From positions 1 to 45,862 of the forward strand of contig SWDT01000249.1 of NCBI GenBank assembly GCA_009193035.1: a DNA stretch of 45,862 nucleotides, written 5' to 3'. Below, piece after piece: positions 21,494 through 31,970 of this stretch (position 1 is its first letter; each line of letters starts with the position of its first letter). This stretch comes from Halicephalobus mephisto. Lineage: Eukaryota; Nematoda; Chromadorea; Rhabditida; Panagrolaimidae. A program made the position numbers and the translations under genes. The notes under the pieces were generated by a model. It searched no databases and was not told the origin of the DNA. It saw only the letters and a list, made by a program, of their open reading frames with translations.

Positions 21494-22967
21494 TTAAAGA
21501 GTAGCGGCAGAGTCTAGATCGTCAGAAACACTTGATTTGATGAGTCTGGTGGTGACGTTAACGACGGCTGAAGCGGAATGCGGTCTTTGATAAGGTTCTT
21601 TGACGATTTTTTGTGTTTTTCGATTTCGGAATTTGATTATTGCACGAGTTGTGGCGTAAATTCCGACAATAATGACTAAACAGTACTCCAGAGCGACTGC
21701 TAGAAGCCAACCTCGGTGGACTAAGTAAGCAGTCATGTATTCGTGGCAATTTTTGTGAAGAAAATCCTAAATTTTTAATAATTTAAAAAAAAAAAAAGAA
21801 AAATTACGTGATGTTGACGTTTTGTGTCACAAATATCGGCGATGACGTCAGAAGTGGTTTCGTTTGGAAATTTACAGTGGAGAAATGGCTCCATTGCAAG
21901 ACAAAAAAGTTGATCTTCGTTGATGACGTATTTTATGAGAGAATCAAAAACGGATTTTAAAATATATTCGTAATTGAGGAAAAATAAAAAAATAAAAAAT
22001 ATTGCTCCGTGAAAAAGTAACATCCATAAAAAACAATAAGATGCAAAAAAAAGCATCGATTTTCTGTTTAATCCGAAAATTAAAGCCGCAATACAGAGGA
22101 TCAACTGCAAAAACGTGATCGGCACACTGAACTCCAGGAAACGACAATACTGCAAAAATTACTGTATATCATTGAAATTAAAATTTGTAAAATCTAATTC
22201 GAAGTAATTTATAAATTTTAAAATCGTCCTAAAAAGTAAATTTCGAAATTAATTCTTCGAATTTACTATTTTTGAATTTTACTCATCTTTGCACGGGAAT
22301 TTGAAAATCATTAAAAATTGAAATTAAAATTTATAAAATTACTTCGAATTAAATTTTAAGTTTAAAAATCGTCTTAAAAAAATAAATCAATTTTGAAATT
22401 AATTTCTCGAATTTACTATTTTTAATTTTACTCATTTCTGCCCGGGAATTTGAAAATCATTAAAAATAATTTAAAATTTTTAAAATTAACTCAAATTAAA
22501 TTTAAAAAATTTTTGAATTTTACTTATTTTTGTGCAGAAATTAGACAATTCTGAGAATCATTAAAAATTAAAATTTATAAAATTATTTTGAATTAAATTT
22601 TGTTCGTTTTTACGCGGGAATTTGAAAATTACAAAAAAGTCTGATTTTTGTTTAATTTTGTTTTTAAAAAAAAACTTACGTAAACAATAGGCATGGACAT
22701 TTCCCTGACTTCAGTATTGCCGTAGGGGAGGTAGTTGTTGAACATACAAAGAGGTTCGGACTTGCGGAGTTGGTTGATGAAGAGACCAGTGTTGATCGCG
22801 GCAGAAAGACCAATCAAGCAGAGGAACAAAAGCGACATTTTCGAATAAAGGACGGAAATAAGGAAAACGTCCCGATTCCGCACGTTCACATACTTCGGGC
22901 CGTTCGTCGAGGAAATCCCCGCTTCTTTGTTCGAATGATGTCCGATGCTAGAAACACTCAGATCCAT
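21494..22967 (-). CDS. Four-transmembrane protein of tetraspanin-like topology, unassigned
   Basis: Three exons on the minus strand: 22967-22680, 22149-21808 and 21766-21494, all phase 0; 300 residues, stop TAA at 21496-21494. Hydrophobic segments lie at about 43-66 (MSLLFLCLIGLSAAI..), 103-124 (VPITFLQLILCIAALIFGL), 127-154 (MLFFASYCFLWMLLF..) and 229-250 (WLLAVALEYCLVIIVGIY). The loop between segments 3 and 4 is about 75 residues with four cysteines and an NETT glycosylation site; the C-terminal tail is basic then Ser-rich. The tetraspanin CCG motif is absent, so it is probably another nematode four-pass family. Exon 1 is followed by a 530 bp repeat-filled intron. Function unknown. Confidence 0.85.
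22170..22660. repeat. About 145 bp tandem repeat in intron 1 of the four-pass protein gene
   Basis: GGGAATTTGAAAATCATTAA-type phrases recur near 22300, 22444 and 22618 (degraded), with shared TTCGAATTTACTATTTTT between them. Confidence 0.8.
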
Positions 22968-23510
22968 CTCAATCGACTGAATTCATCTGAAATCGAAAAT
23001 TCAAAAATTTTAAATAAAAATTTAAATTCAAAAATTTTCAATAAAAATTTAAATTTAAAAATTTTAATAAAAATTTAAATTTAAAAATTCTAAATAAAAA
23101 TTTAAATTCAAAAATTTTAAATAAAAATTTAAATATAAAAATTCAAAAATTCTAAATTTCAAAAAATTTAAAATTTAAAAAAGATTCAAATTTAGCAACT
23201 TTGAAAATTTTTGGAAATGTGGGAAAGAAAACAAAAGCTCTCAGTTCAACGAAGATCTGAGTTAAAAACAAAAAATAAATAATTTAATCAATTTAGAATA
23301 TTAAATTTTTGTGGATATATTTGGAATCTTAAAATTTTTCAGCTTTCAGTAAAAATTTGAAATTTTGCAAAACTACATAAGATTTTAAAAATTCACTAAA
23401 ATTTTTGAAAATTTTCAAATTTTTTTAAAAATCCTAAAATTTTTCGAAAATCTTTGGAATTTTCGGAATTTTTGGACGCTTCCAGAAATTTCTGGAATCT
23501 GATAACACAA
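22968..23510. other. Intergenic, AT-rich
   Basis: 22990-23160 is a tandem run of AAAAATTTAAATTCAAAAAT. The rest is AT-rich with no frame worth calling. It should hold the promoter of the minus-strand four-pass protein gene; no distinct element is visible. Confidence 0.5.
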
Positions 23511-23583
23511 GCCATGATAGCTCAGTCGGGAGAGCGTTAGACTGAAGATCTAAAGGTCCCCGGTTCGATCCCGGGTCGTGGCA
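23511..23583 (+). tRNA. tRNA-Phe (GAA)
   Basis: 73 bases fold into a complete cloverleaf. The acceptor GCCATGA pairs with TCGTGGC (seven pairs, one G-T), with A as discriminator. The D arm begins TAGCTCAGTCGGGAGAGC, the anticodon loop CTGAAGA gives GAA (phenylalanine), and the T arm is CCCCGGTTCGATCCCGGG. There is no intron. A run of six T at 23586-23591 follows as RNA polymerase III terminator. Confidence 0.97.
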
Positions 23584-23585
23584 AC

Positions 23586-23591
23586 TTTTTT
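23586..23591 (+). terminator. RNA polymerase III T-run terminator
   Basis: Six consecutive T residues begin three bases after the tRNA-Phe discriminator base. Confidence 0.85.
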
Positions 23592-23599
23592 CCAGGACA

Positions 23600-23662
23600 A
23601 CCCACTTAGTCAGCAGTGCAGTTGCCGCCGGTGAGACTCAGGTTCAATTCCTGACCAAAGAA
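23600..23662 (+). pseudogene. Truncated tRNA-like sequence after tRNA-Phe
   Basis: CTTAGTCAGCAGTGCAGTTG resembles an A box and GGTTCAATTCC is a canonical B box, but only about 30 bases separate them and no anticodon arm can form. Vocabulary such as TAGTCAGC/AGTGCAGT is shared with the tRNA-like units at 6.3-6.5 kb. Confidence 0.45.
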
Positions 23663-23665
23663 CTC

Positions 23666-25571
23666 TGACGTCAGATATTTTTAAATAAGATTTTTAACAA
23701 AAAGAAATATGCCACGTCGAATATATCCAAAAATAAATCCTACTCCAGAATGCAGCAAATTATGAAAGCAGAAGTTTTTAAAATTTCGAAATTTTTAAGT
23801 TTTCAAAAAAAATGAATTAAATCATATTATTTCGCAAAAGTCAGGAATGGAAATTTTCATGTTATTACGCTTACGTGACAGCTTCAGCAATCATTATCGA
23901 TTAAGAAAAATTGGAAAAACTAATCAAAAACAATCGTCGCTCGAAAAGGAACGAGTCACTCGAGTCCCTTGAGAACCTCCTTGTTGACATTGAAGAAAAA
24001 CAATAAAATTAAATCTAAAAAATGAATAAAAATAAAATTTAATTTTAAAAAATAAATAAACATAAAATTTAATCTAAAAAAATAAATAAAAATTTAATTT
24101 TAAAAAATAAATAAAAATAAAATCTAAAAAAATGAATAAAAATAAAATTTGATTTTAAAAAATAAATAAATATAAATATAAAAAATAAATAAAAATTTAA
24201 TTTTAAAAAATGAATAAAAATAAAATTTAATTTTAAAAAATAAATAAAAATAAAATTTTAAAAAATGAATAAAAATAAAATTTGATTTTAAAAAATAAAT
24301 AAAAATAAAATTAATGAAAAGTGAAAAAAGATCCGGCCAAGGTGTAAGCAGAAAACTGCTCCAAGTCCGAGCGAGAGTGCGTCTGGTCGGTTTTTGAAAA
24401 AAAAAAACTTATTTGGTTCGTCAAAGGAGTGTCCGAGAAAAATGGAACAATTCTGGATCTCCAAAAAATCGTTTAAGCAAACAGTTCTCGATCAAATCGT
24501 GTTTTTTGAAAAAAACAAAAAGTGCAAAAAAGGATTTAACAATGTATTTGTGAAAATTTAAATTTTGAATTTAAAAAATATAAAATTTAAAAAATTTTAG
24601 AACTTTCTTAATAAAAATTTTATAATTTATTTAATTCTTTTGAAAATTATAATTTTTATAAACAAATTTTATTAAAGATGAAAATTCTGTTTTTTTTTTA
24701 AATTTAAATTTTAAAAAATTAAAAAATTTTAGAATTTTCTTAATAAAAATTTTATAATTTATTTAATTATTTTAGAAATTATAATTTTTATAAACAAATT
24801 TTATTAAAGATGAAAATTCTGTTTTTTTTTAAATTTAAATTTTAAAAAATTAAAAAAATTTTAGAACTTTCTTAATAAAAATTTTATAATTTATTTAATT
24901 ATTTTGAAAATTATAATTTTTATAAATAAATTTTATTAAAAATGAAAATTCTGTTTTTTTTTAAATTTAAATTTTAAAAAATTAAAAAATTTTAGAATTT
25001 TCTTAATCAAAATTTTATAATTTATTTAATTCTTTTGAAAATTATAATTTTTATAAACAAATTTTATTAAAAATGAAAATTTTGTTTTAAATTTGACTTC
25101 GAATTAAGAAATTTTAAAAATTTAATTTTTTTATAAAGATTTTTATTTTCGAAAATTATTTTTATATATAAATAAATTATAAAAATTTTTAAAATTTAAT
25201 TTTTAACTTTTTTAAAATTTTTTATGAACTTTTTGGAAAATTTAAAAGTTGATTTTTGAAGATACTAATTTCGGTTTTTTTTAAATCTCATTTTTGGCCA
25301 AGCGTCTTCGAAGTTTAAAATTTCATTTTTTAAGATTTCTAATTTTTCGTCTTTTGATTTTAGCTTTTTGAAATTACTCTTTTTATATATAAATTTGCAT
25401 CAATACTGTAACTATGGATTTCTGGAGATTTCAAATTTGACTTTTCTAAAAACGTCGTGTTTGGCCAAGCGTCCTCGAAGTTGGATTTTGTCGCTCAAAG
25501 TTCTGCGGTTTTTGAAACCTCGATTTCCCGTTTTTCCAAGTTTCTTTTATATATGAATTTCCACAACTAAA
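23666..25571. other. Intergenic repeat-rich stretch
   Basis: 23990-24315 is a tandem AAAATAAATAAAAATAAAAT repeat. A short complex piece follows at 24315-24540, then a tandem array of about 127 bp units at 24560-25080. 25130-25570 should contain the promoter of the CCDC28-like gene; GGCCAAGCGTCYTCGAAGTT occurs twice there (about 25297 and 25463). No gene seen. Confidence 0.5.
24560..25085. repeat. About 127 bp tandem repeat, four copies
   Basis: TTTTAGAACTTTCTTAATAA (or AATTTTC variant) followed by AATTATAATTTTTATAAACA and ATGAAAATTCTGTTTTTTTT recurs four times. Confidence 0.9.
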
Positions 25572-27727
25572 ATGTCAGATCCAACTCCCGAAGTTGAGGA
25601 TGTAGTTACTTCATTGAAAAAGTCGAACAGAAGACCGTCAAGTCCGAAAACGAAACCTACTACTCCTGTTGTCGGTGTGTTTTTTGTATTTTATTTCCAG
25701 CGTTATTAATGCTTTTATTTTTCAGCTACCACTCCAATGTCGTCTTCAACATTGAATCTGAACGATAAACAAGGAAATATTGAAAAAACGGAAGAGAAAA
25801 AATCACACTCGATCTGGGGACTGTTCTCGAAGAAACATCCGCCCCCGAACACCCTCGATGTTCATGTTCCAAAAGTCCGGATTCCTTTTTCAATCCTTAC
25901 AATTCTGTAGAAGCATATAGAATCTTCCAAAATTCCTCCAAAAATTCCGCAAAATCCATGGATTTTGTCAGAAATCTGGAAATTTAGCATTATCTAAAAT
26001 TTTCGAGGATATTCGGAATCCATGGAAGCTTTTATAATACAGAAGTTTTTCAAATTTTCAAAATTCAATATAAGTTTAGAAGTTTTCAGAATTCAATAAC
26101 TTCGAAATTTTTAGAAGTTAATAACAACTTTTAAAACTTCTAGAATTCTATAACAACTTTGAAATTCTTCAGAAGTTAATAGAAACTTAGAAGTTTTCAG
26201 ATTTTAATAGGAACTTAAAATTTTTAAAACTTAATAACAACTTTTAAAACTTCCAGAATTCTATAACAACTTTGAAATTCTTCAGGATTTCATATTGATT
26301 TCTAAAATCCCATCGAAACGTTCCAAATATTCCGGAATACCGAAATTTAAAACTATTTTTAACTCGAAATTCTGGAAATTTACATAAAACCATTTTCGAA
26401 ATAATTTTTAATTTTTACAATAATGTTATTAATTCATTAATTACAGAACGTTGGAAAGTCGAAAACGGATTCGACTCCTGTGTCTTCTGGCTCCCTCAGT
26501 TTTCTTCACAAATTTTCTTTCAACAAACATTCGCCTTCAACGCCGAATTCAAAGTTTGTTTTTTTATAAAAAATTTTACTTATTTATAAAAATTTCATTT
26601 ATTTATAAAAATTTCATTTATTTATAAAAATTTCATTTATTTATAAAAATTTATTTTTTTATAAAAAATTTTACTTATAAAAATTTATTTTTTTTATAAA
26701 AATTTACTTTTTTATTTCAGTTTCCCTGGGCCTTATCCGGAATCCACTCTTGCAAGACCTACGGAATTGCTGTTTCCTGTTAAGGAGTTGGATTCTTTGC
26801 TGATCGAAGATGTAACTCCCGAAGCTCCAGAAGAATTTAAAAAATCCTCAGTTGAAATCCAAATTGAAAATTCTGTTTCTCCCGAACCATTGGATTTTAC
26901 AGAAGCAGAAACAACGAGGGAAACCACGATCAAAGAACTGGAGCAGTTTCTTAACGAATTTCGATCGGGAAAACTGCGAGCACGTGGGTTTTGATTTATG
27001 TCTTTTTTGATTCTACTTGAAATTTTGGAGTCTTACAACATTCGATGAAAAATTCTAAATTTAAAAAAAATTTAGATCATTTTTGAATATTATAGAAAAT
27101 TCTAAATTAAAAAAAATTTAAATCATTTTTGAATATAGTGAAAAATTCTAAATTTTAAAAAATTTTAGATTATTTTTGAATATAGTGAATAATTCTAAAT
27201 TTAAAAAAAAATTAGATAATTTTTGAATATTATATAAAATTCTAAATTTAAAAAAAATTAGATCATTTTTGAATATTATATAAAATTCTAAATTTTAAAA
27301 ATTTTAGATAATTTTCGAATATTATAGGAAATTCTAAATTTTAAAAAATTTATAGGAAATTTTGAAATTTTAAGAAATTTTGAAGATGCAGAAATTTAAA
27401 GATTTTAATAAATTTAAAATTTCTAAAAAATTTTCAAAATTTAAAAATCTTCCAAAATTAAAAGTTTGTAAAAATAATTAAAAATTCGTTTTACAATAAT
27501 ATTATTTTTTGACTTTTACAGTAATATTGTTTTAATTAATGTTTTTAGTGACAGGTAGCGATCTCGAGGAAATGCGGAAAATGCACAGAGATCAACTGGA
27601 CATATCTACTCTTCAGATGCATATCCATAATCAACTTTTGCAAGTTGGAGAAGATAACGAAGAAGATTTCGATGAACTTTACAAAAAACTAGGAGCTCAA
27701 TTGGATCATCTACATTCTGCCATGTAA
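25572..27727 (+). CDS. CCDC28-family (DUF4061) protein
   Basis: Exons: 25572-25674, 25726-25874, 26447-26553, 26721-26983 and 27549-27727 (stop TAA 27725-27727); all phases fit, giving 266 residues. The N-terminal half is Ser/Pro/Lys-rich (SNRRPSSPKTKP.., HSIWGLFSKKHPP..). The C-terminus TTIKELEQFLNEFRSGKLRA then LTGSDLEEMRKMHRDQLDI matches the conserved CCDC28 core (F..DFHSG.LQA....LE..R.MQ..L); an acidic stretch GEDNEEDFDELYKKL follows. Human CCDC28B modifies Bardet-Biedl phenotypes and binds SIN1 of mTORC2; the worm role is unknown. The exon 2 donor (AAA|GTCCGG) is weak. The last codons ATG TAA overlap a perfect donor (CAT|GTAAGT), so the 3' end may differ. Confidence 0.83.
26565..26712. 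repeat. Intronic short tandem repeat
   Basis: TTTATAAAAATTTCATTTAT repeats about six times within the 167 bp intron before the fourth CCDC28-like exon. Confidence 0.85.
27040..27350. repeat. Intronic tandem repeat of about 50-60 bp
   Basis: AGATCATTTTTGAATATTAT with AAAATTCTAAATTTAAAAAA recurs five or six times in the last intron of the CCDC28-like gene. Confidence 0.8.
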
Positions 27728-28300
27728 GTTTCCTACTGTAAAAAATATATTTTAGTTTTTACGTAAACATCGGAAGGAGGTTTTGAAGGTTTTGGAGCTT
27801 CAGGAGCGAAATGTGGACATATTTAATGTGGAAAATTAAAAGCGAATCCGAGAGCTGCTGGCCCCGGCGGACCCGTAGGCCGTAGTTAACCCTAGGGGTC
27901 AGTGGGAAGCCCGTTTTCGTCACACCCAGGAGTATGTCGGGATTTCTGAATACCTGCGAATTTGGAAAGTTCCGTCAAAACTTGATTATTAAGAGTATCT
28001 TTTATCTTTATCGGGAAGGGGTTAGTTCATCCCGTGACTGACTAGTCGCAACCTTAGATACCTCCAGGGATTTAAATTAAAATAAAAAAAATTTCTTTTG
28101 TCTTAATTTATTTAAAAAAATAGAATAATTAAGAATTTCTAATACAGTAGGAATATGGAATTTTTTTGTAATGAGAAATTTTCATTAAAAAAATTTTTTT
28201 CACAAAGTTGGGCATTAGACGAGGTTTGATTTTTCTGACTTGCTGTTCAAAAAGGTATTAGTTCTAAATGTTGTCTTTGTCAATTTATTCCGGACGCAAA
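27728..28300. other. Intergenic stretch with a GC-richer island
   Basis: 27800-28075 is much richer in G and C than its surroundings. The plus frame from 27845 reads RIRELLAPADP, one TAG, then AVVNPRGQWEARFRHTQEYV and on to ..KVPSKLDY. It looks like decayed coding sequence but I do not recognise it. An alternative last exon of the CCDC28-like gene could start at 27804 after TTCAG. 28080-28300 is AT-rich with nothing seen. Confidence 0.35.
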
Positions 28301-28790
28301 TCTCAAACTAGGGTAATTAGACCAATTACAAAAAACGCATTACAAAGTACAAATATGATTATAATCGATAAATCTTTGTTAAAATTGTCATTAATTTTTG
28401 GATCGATGATGTTTTCGCCGTTTTGATCAGTATTAGTTCGAGATTTTTTTAGAAATTTACTTTTAGTCTCAAACTTGGGTAATTAAACTGATTGCAAAAA
28501 ACGCATTACAAAGTACAAAAATGATTATAATAGATAAAATTTCGCCAAAATTGTCATCAACCTTTAAATCAATAACGCTTTCGTCATTTCAATCAGTATT
28601 AGCTCGAGATTTATTTCGAAATTTACTTTTAGTCTCAAACTAGGGTAATTAAACCGATTGCAAAAAACGCATTACAAAGTACAAAAATGATTATAATCGA
28701 TAAATCTTTGTTAAAATTGTCATTAATCTGTGGATCAATAACGTTTTCGCCGTTTTGATCACTTACTTAAAATTCTAAATTTTGTCTAAT
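28301..28790 (-). repeat. 166 bp tandem repeat, three units, each with an SL1 spliced-leader sequence on the minus strand
   Basis: CTCAAAC[T/A][T/A]GGGTAATTA.. starts at 28302, 28468 and 28634, exactly 166 bp apart. Read on the minus strand these are 22-base matches to nematode SL1, with 2, 1 and 1 mismatches. The remainder of the unit (AACGCATTACAAAGTAC, GATTATAATCGATAAATC, CGTTTTCGCCGTTTTGATCA) is shared between units. SL1 is followed by ACTAAAAGTAAATTTC and not by the GTAAC donor of an SL RNA gene. Unit 3 has a downstream AATTTTGG that resembles an Sm site. These are therefore degenerate SL RNA genes or retroposed SL1-tagged sequence, not clear SL1 RNA genes. Confidence 0.8.
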
Positions 28791-29893
28791 CAATGTTTCA
28801 AAATTTCACCAATGGCTTTGAACAGAATTTTTTTGTCTGAATTATTATGAAAAAAATTATTAAATTAAATACAGTAGGAATAGGAAATTTTTAATTTTGA
28901 GAGATTTTTCATCAAAGAAAAAATTCCATTTACTACAATTGATTAAATTATCAAAATTCTAAGTTTTCAATGGACTTTGGACTTTTTAATCAGGTCAAAG
29001 TGGAATAGTGACTATGAAGACTGTAGTTTTGTGTCGATGAAATTTTTTCAGGGAGAACTTTGGCAGCACGAAACCGACAATATCGAAAAAATCGAAACCT
29101 ATTTTTACTTAAATTTGTTAAAATTTAATTTTATTGAACATGACATGTACATAATTAAAAATAATAACCGTAATAAAAATATTATTTACAATTGGCTAAA
29201 TTTGTGATTTTTAAATATTAGAATCTTCCAGAATTAAGTGAAATATGGAATTTTTCGAAATTTTTAAAAATTTTGATACTTTTTAAAATTTACAAAAAAT
29301 CTGAAATTGAAGTTTTTAAGATTTTAAAATTATTTCAGAGTACTGTAGAAACTTCCAAAATCAAGATCTAAATAGAGCATTTTGGAAGTTTTTAGAAAAT
29401 TTCGAAATTTTAAATTATTTTGGAATTTTCTGGAATTTCTAAATTTTAAATTATTTCGAAATTTTCGAAATTTTAAATTATTTCTAAAATCAAGATCTAA
29501 ATTTTAAAAGTTTTTAGAAAATTTCGAAATTTAAAATTTATTAAAAAATTTTAAATTATTTTGGAATTTTCTAAAATTTTTAGAATTATTTTAAATTTTG
29601 ATTCTGGAAATTTTAAAAATTTCAATTTTTTCGAGGATTTCATAAAAGCTTCTGGAGCTTCCCAGAATTTCATGAAAATCTTCAAAATCTAAAATAAAAA
29701 TTTTACAATAAAATAAAAAATTCAGGAAGTTTCTAAAATATTCAAAAAATTTTCATTTTAAATAATACTGTAATTTCGTTGGTATTGCTGATTTATAATT
29801 TAAAAAATGAGCAATTTGACCATATAGACACTAGGAATGCCAGTTTTTCTTTTTTTTTCGAAAAATGACTATTTACAGATGGGGGACAGATCT
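28791..29893. other. Intergenic; one short unassigned frame
   Basis: A plus frame at 28977-29207 (TTG start; ..IRSKWNSDYEDCSFVSMKFFQ.. then Asn-rich) has a possible acceptor TTTTTTCAG inside it, at 29043-29051. There is no recognisable domain and no donor/start pair. 29210-29770 is AT-rich with degenerate AAATTTTCGAAATTTTAAAT repeats. Nothing is called. Confidence 0.4.
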
Positions 29894-30145
29894 TCATAGT
29901 CTTGTTTCGTAGAATCTGCTGACAGAGGAATATCGGGTGGCGAGAGTGGAAGAAGCAGAAGGCGATTCTGTGGCTACACTGCCGGTTTCCATGAATTGAG
30001 CATGCCATTTTTTGATGGCATCGAGTTTCGGAGGTTCTTTGCCAAATTCGGCCCTGAATCTGCGGGCCGCCATCGCGAGGGAATGAGTTTCCTCGAACCA
30101 ACAGACCAATTTTGCTTTTTCAAGAACAGAAAGAATACGACTCAT
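29894..30145 (-). CDS. DUF4817-type helix-turn-helix protein, transposon-derived
   Basis: A single-exon frame of 83 residues starting MSRILSVLEKAKLVCWF, with ATG at 30145. Residues 7-57 (KAKLVCWFEETHSLAMAARR, then FRAEFGKEPPKLDAIKKW and FMETGSV) fit the DUF4817 helix-turn-helix consensus, EKA..V..F.ET.S...A.R.FR..FGK.PP...I..W...F.ETGSV. This domain sits at the N-terminus of many mariner-like and related transposase-derived proteins and binds DNA. The rest (ATESPSASSTL.. to ..ETRL) is short, and no DDE catalytic domain follows. A TTTTTAG acceptor lies 13 bases before the ATG on the minus strand, so the gene may be expressed. It could be a domesticated stand-alone domain or the 5' end of a broken element. 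Confidence 0.6.
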   Translation of the reverse strand: MSRILSVLEKAKLVCWFEETHSLAMAARRFRAEFGKEPPKLDAIKKWHAQFMETGSVATESPSASSTLATRYSSVSRFYETRL

Positions 30146-31519
30146 TTTGTAATTTTTCTAAAAATTAAGGATTAAATTTTTTTCGAAAAAAAATACGTCA
30201 TTTTTAAAGTTGTTTGCTGACGATTAACCACGGCACGAGGTCAAAAGTGGCAAAAATGGCCGCGGAAAAAACAACAAAGGGAAATGTGCATTTTTCAACA
30301 TTTTAAATTTTTAGATTCTAAAATTTTAAAACTGTAAAAATCAAAAAAAAATAAAATTTAAAAAAAATAAAAATTAAAAAAAATAAATTAAAAAAAAATA
30401 AAATTAAGATAAAATAAAATTAAGATAAAATAAAAATTATAGAAATTTAAAAATTATAGAAATTTAAAAAAAATTAAAGATTATAGAAATTTTAAAATTG
30501 TAAAAATCTAATTTTTATTTTTTTTTTCTTTTTTAGATTTGTATAATTTAGAAATTTTTTATTTTTTTTTAATTTCTAGATTTTTAAATTTTTATTTTTA
30601 ATGTTTTTTGAATTTTTTGGAAAAACTCGATTGATGAATTATTTTGACGAAGATCCGAAAAAAGATAAAGATCTAGGAATTTGCAGAAAAATCAAATTTT
30701 TTTTCTGACAGTGATGAGCAAATTTTTAAAGATTAAAAATGAAAATTTTTGAAATGTAAAAATTTATAAAATTATTGATTTTGAAAATTCTAAAATTCTA
30801 GAAAAGTTTAGAATATTTTATTGGATTCTAGATATTATTGTGGAATTTTAGAAGTCTTAAAAATTCAGAAAATTTTAAATTTTAGAAAATTTAGAAAATT
30901 TAAGATTTTTAAAATTTTTAAAATTTAAAAAATTTAGAATATTTAGAAAATTCAGAAAATTCAAAAAATTTAGAAAATTTAAGATTTTGAAAATTTTAAA
31001 AATTCAGAAAATTTTAAAAAATTAAAAAATTTTTTTTAAAATTCAGAAAATTAAAAAATTAAAAAAAGTAAAAAAGTTTTAAAAAATTTAAAAAATTCAG
31101 AAAATTTTAGAAAAATTTAAAATTTTAGAAAATTAAAAAAAGTAAAACAAATTAAAAAATTAAAAAAAGTATTATGAAAATTATAACTGAAATCTATTTT
31201 ATTCTTTAAAAGTGCCGGTTCAAAGGCAATGTCGGGGTATAAATACACGTGCGAAAAAACGGACTACTCGAGGAAGGAAAGACCCGCCTTCTCTGTTCGC
31301 AAGTTATTCCGAGCTCCGCACGTTTCCTGATCTTTTGGGTGTTTTTCGCTCAATGAATAACAATTTACACAGTCGAAAAAGCATTAATATTTCGCCATTT
31401 GTATTAAATATTTTTTGAAAAAACAGGTGATGAAAGTTCAAGTATGTTATCGAAAGAACAAGTCGAATTTGAGTGTTCATCGGTGTTTGAAAATCCGAAT
31501 TTTGATGGGACATTTTTGT
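30146..31519. other. AT-rich intergenic stretch with one promoter-like island
   Basis: 30300-31190 is nearly pure A/T with AAAATTTAGAAAATTTAAGA-like repeats. 31205-31345 is GC-richer and contains GGTATAAATACACGTGCG (a TATA-box and E-box look-alike) and a 33-codon frame MSGYKYTCEKTDYSRKERPA.. from 31229. No splice partner or homology was recognised. Confidence 0.4.
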
Positions 31520-31970
31520 TCCAAACATTTGTTCCAATTTTTGCAAGTTTGATTTAAAAATTAAAAGAGAATAATTTTGTATCTGTTATAATATTTCAAA
31601 AGTGATTTTAGATAAGTTTCAACTTTTTGGAAAAAGTTTTGTGTAAAATTTCAGATATCCTTAAAATTTAGAGTTAGTTTTCAGAATCCTGGATTTTGAA
31701 AATTAATTATTGATTTTCATTTCAGATTCAGAATCTGAGTTTTATTACTGTATTATAAATATTTTTTCTAAAGGTTCAATTCTGAAATTGGAATGTGAAG
31801 CTTCAAATGTAAGTATTGTTAAATTCAGAATCTTGAATTCTGAAGATTAACTGTTGATTCTCATTTCAGATTCAGAATCTATGAATCTAGATACAGTATT
31901 ATGAATATTTTTGTTCAATTTTGACTCTGAAATTGGAATGTAAAAGCTTGAAACAGAAACGTCACATAAC
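31520..31970 (+). repeat. Left arm of a 450 bp inverted-repeat pair
   Basis: Runs from CCAAACATTTGTTCCAATTT to CGTCACATAAC and matches the reverse complement of 37920-38370 along its whole length. It contains two internal subunits, each holding TTTCAGATTCAGAATCT.. and CTGAAATTGGAATGT. Confidence 0.85.

Noticed and set aside
28301..28790. Functional SL1 RNA gene cluster
   Set aside because: The leader is not followed by the GTAAC donor or a recognisable SL RNA body, so I report SL1-bearing repeats, not SL RNA genes.
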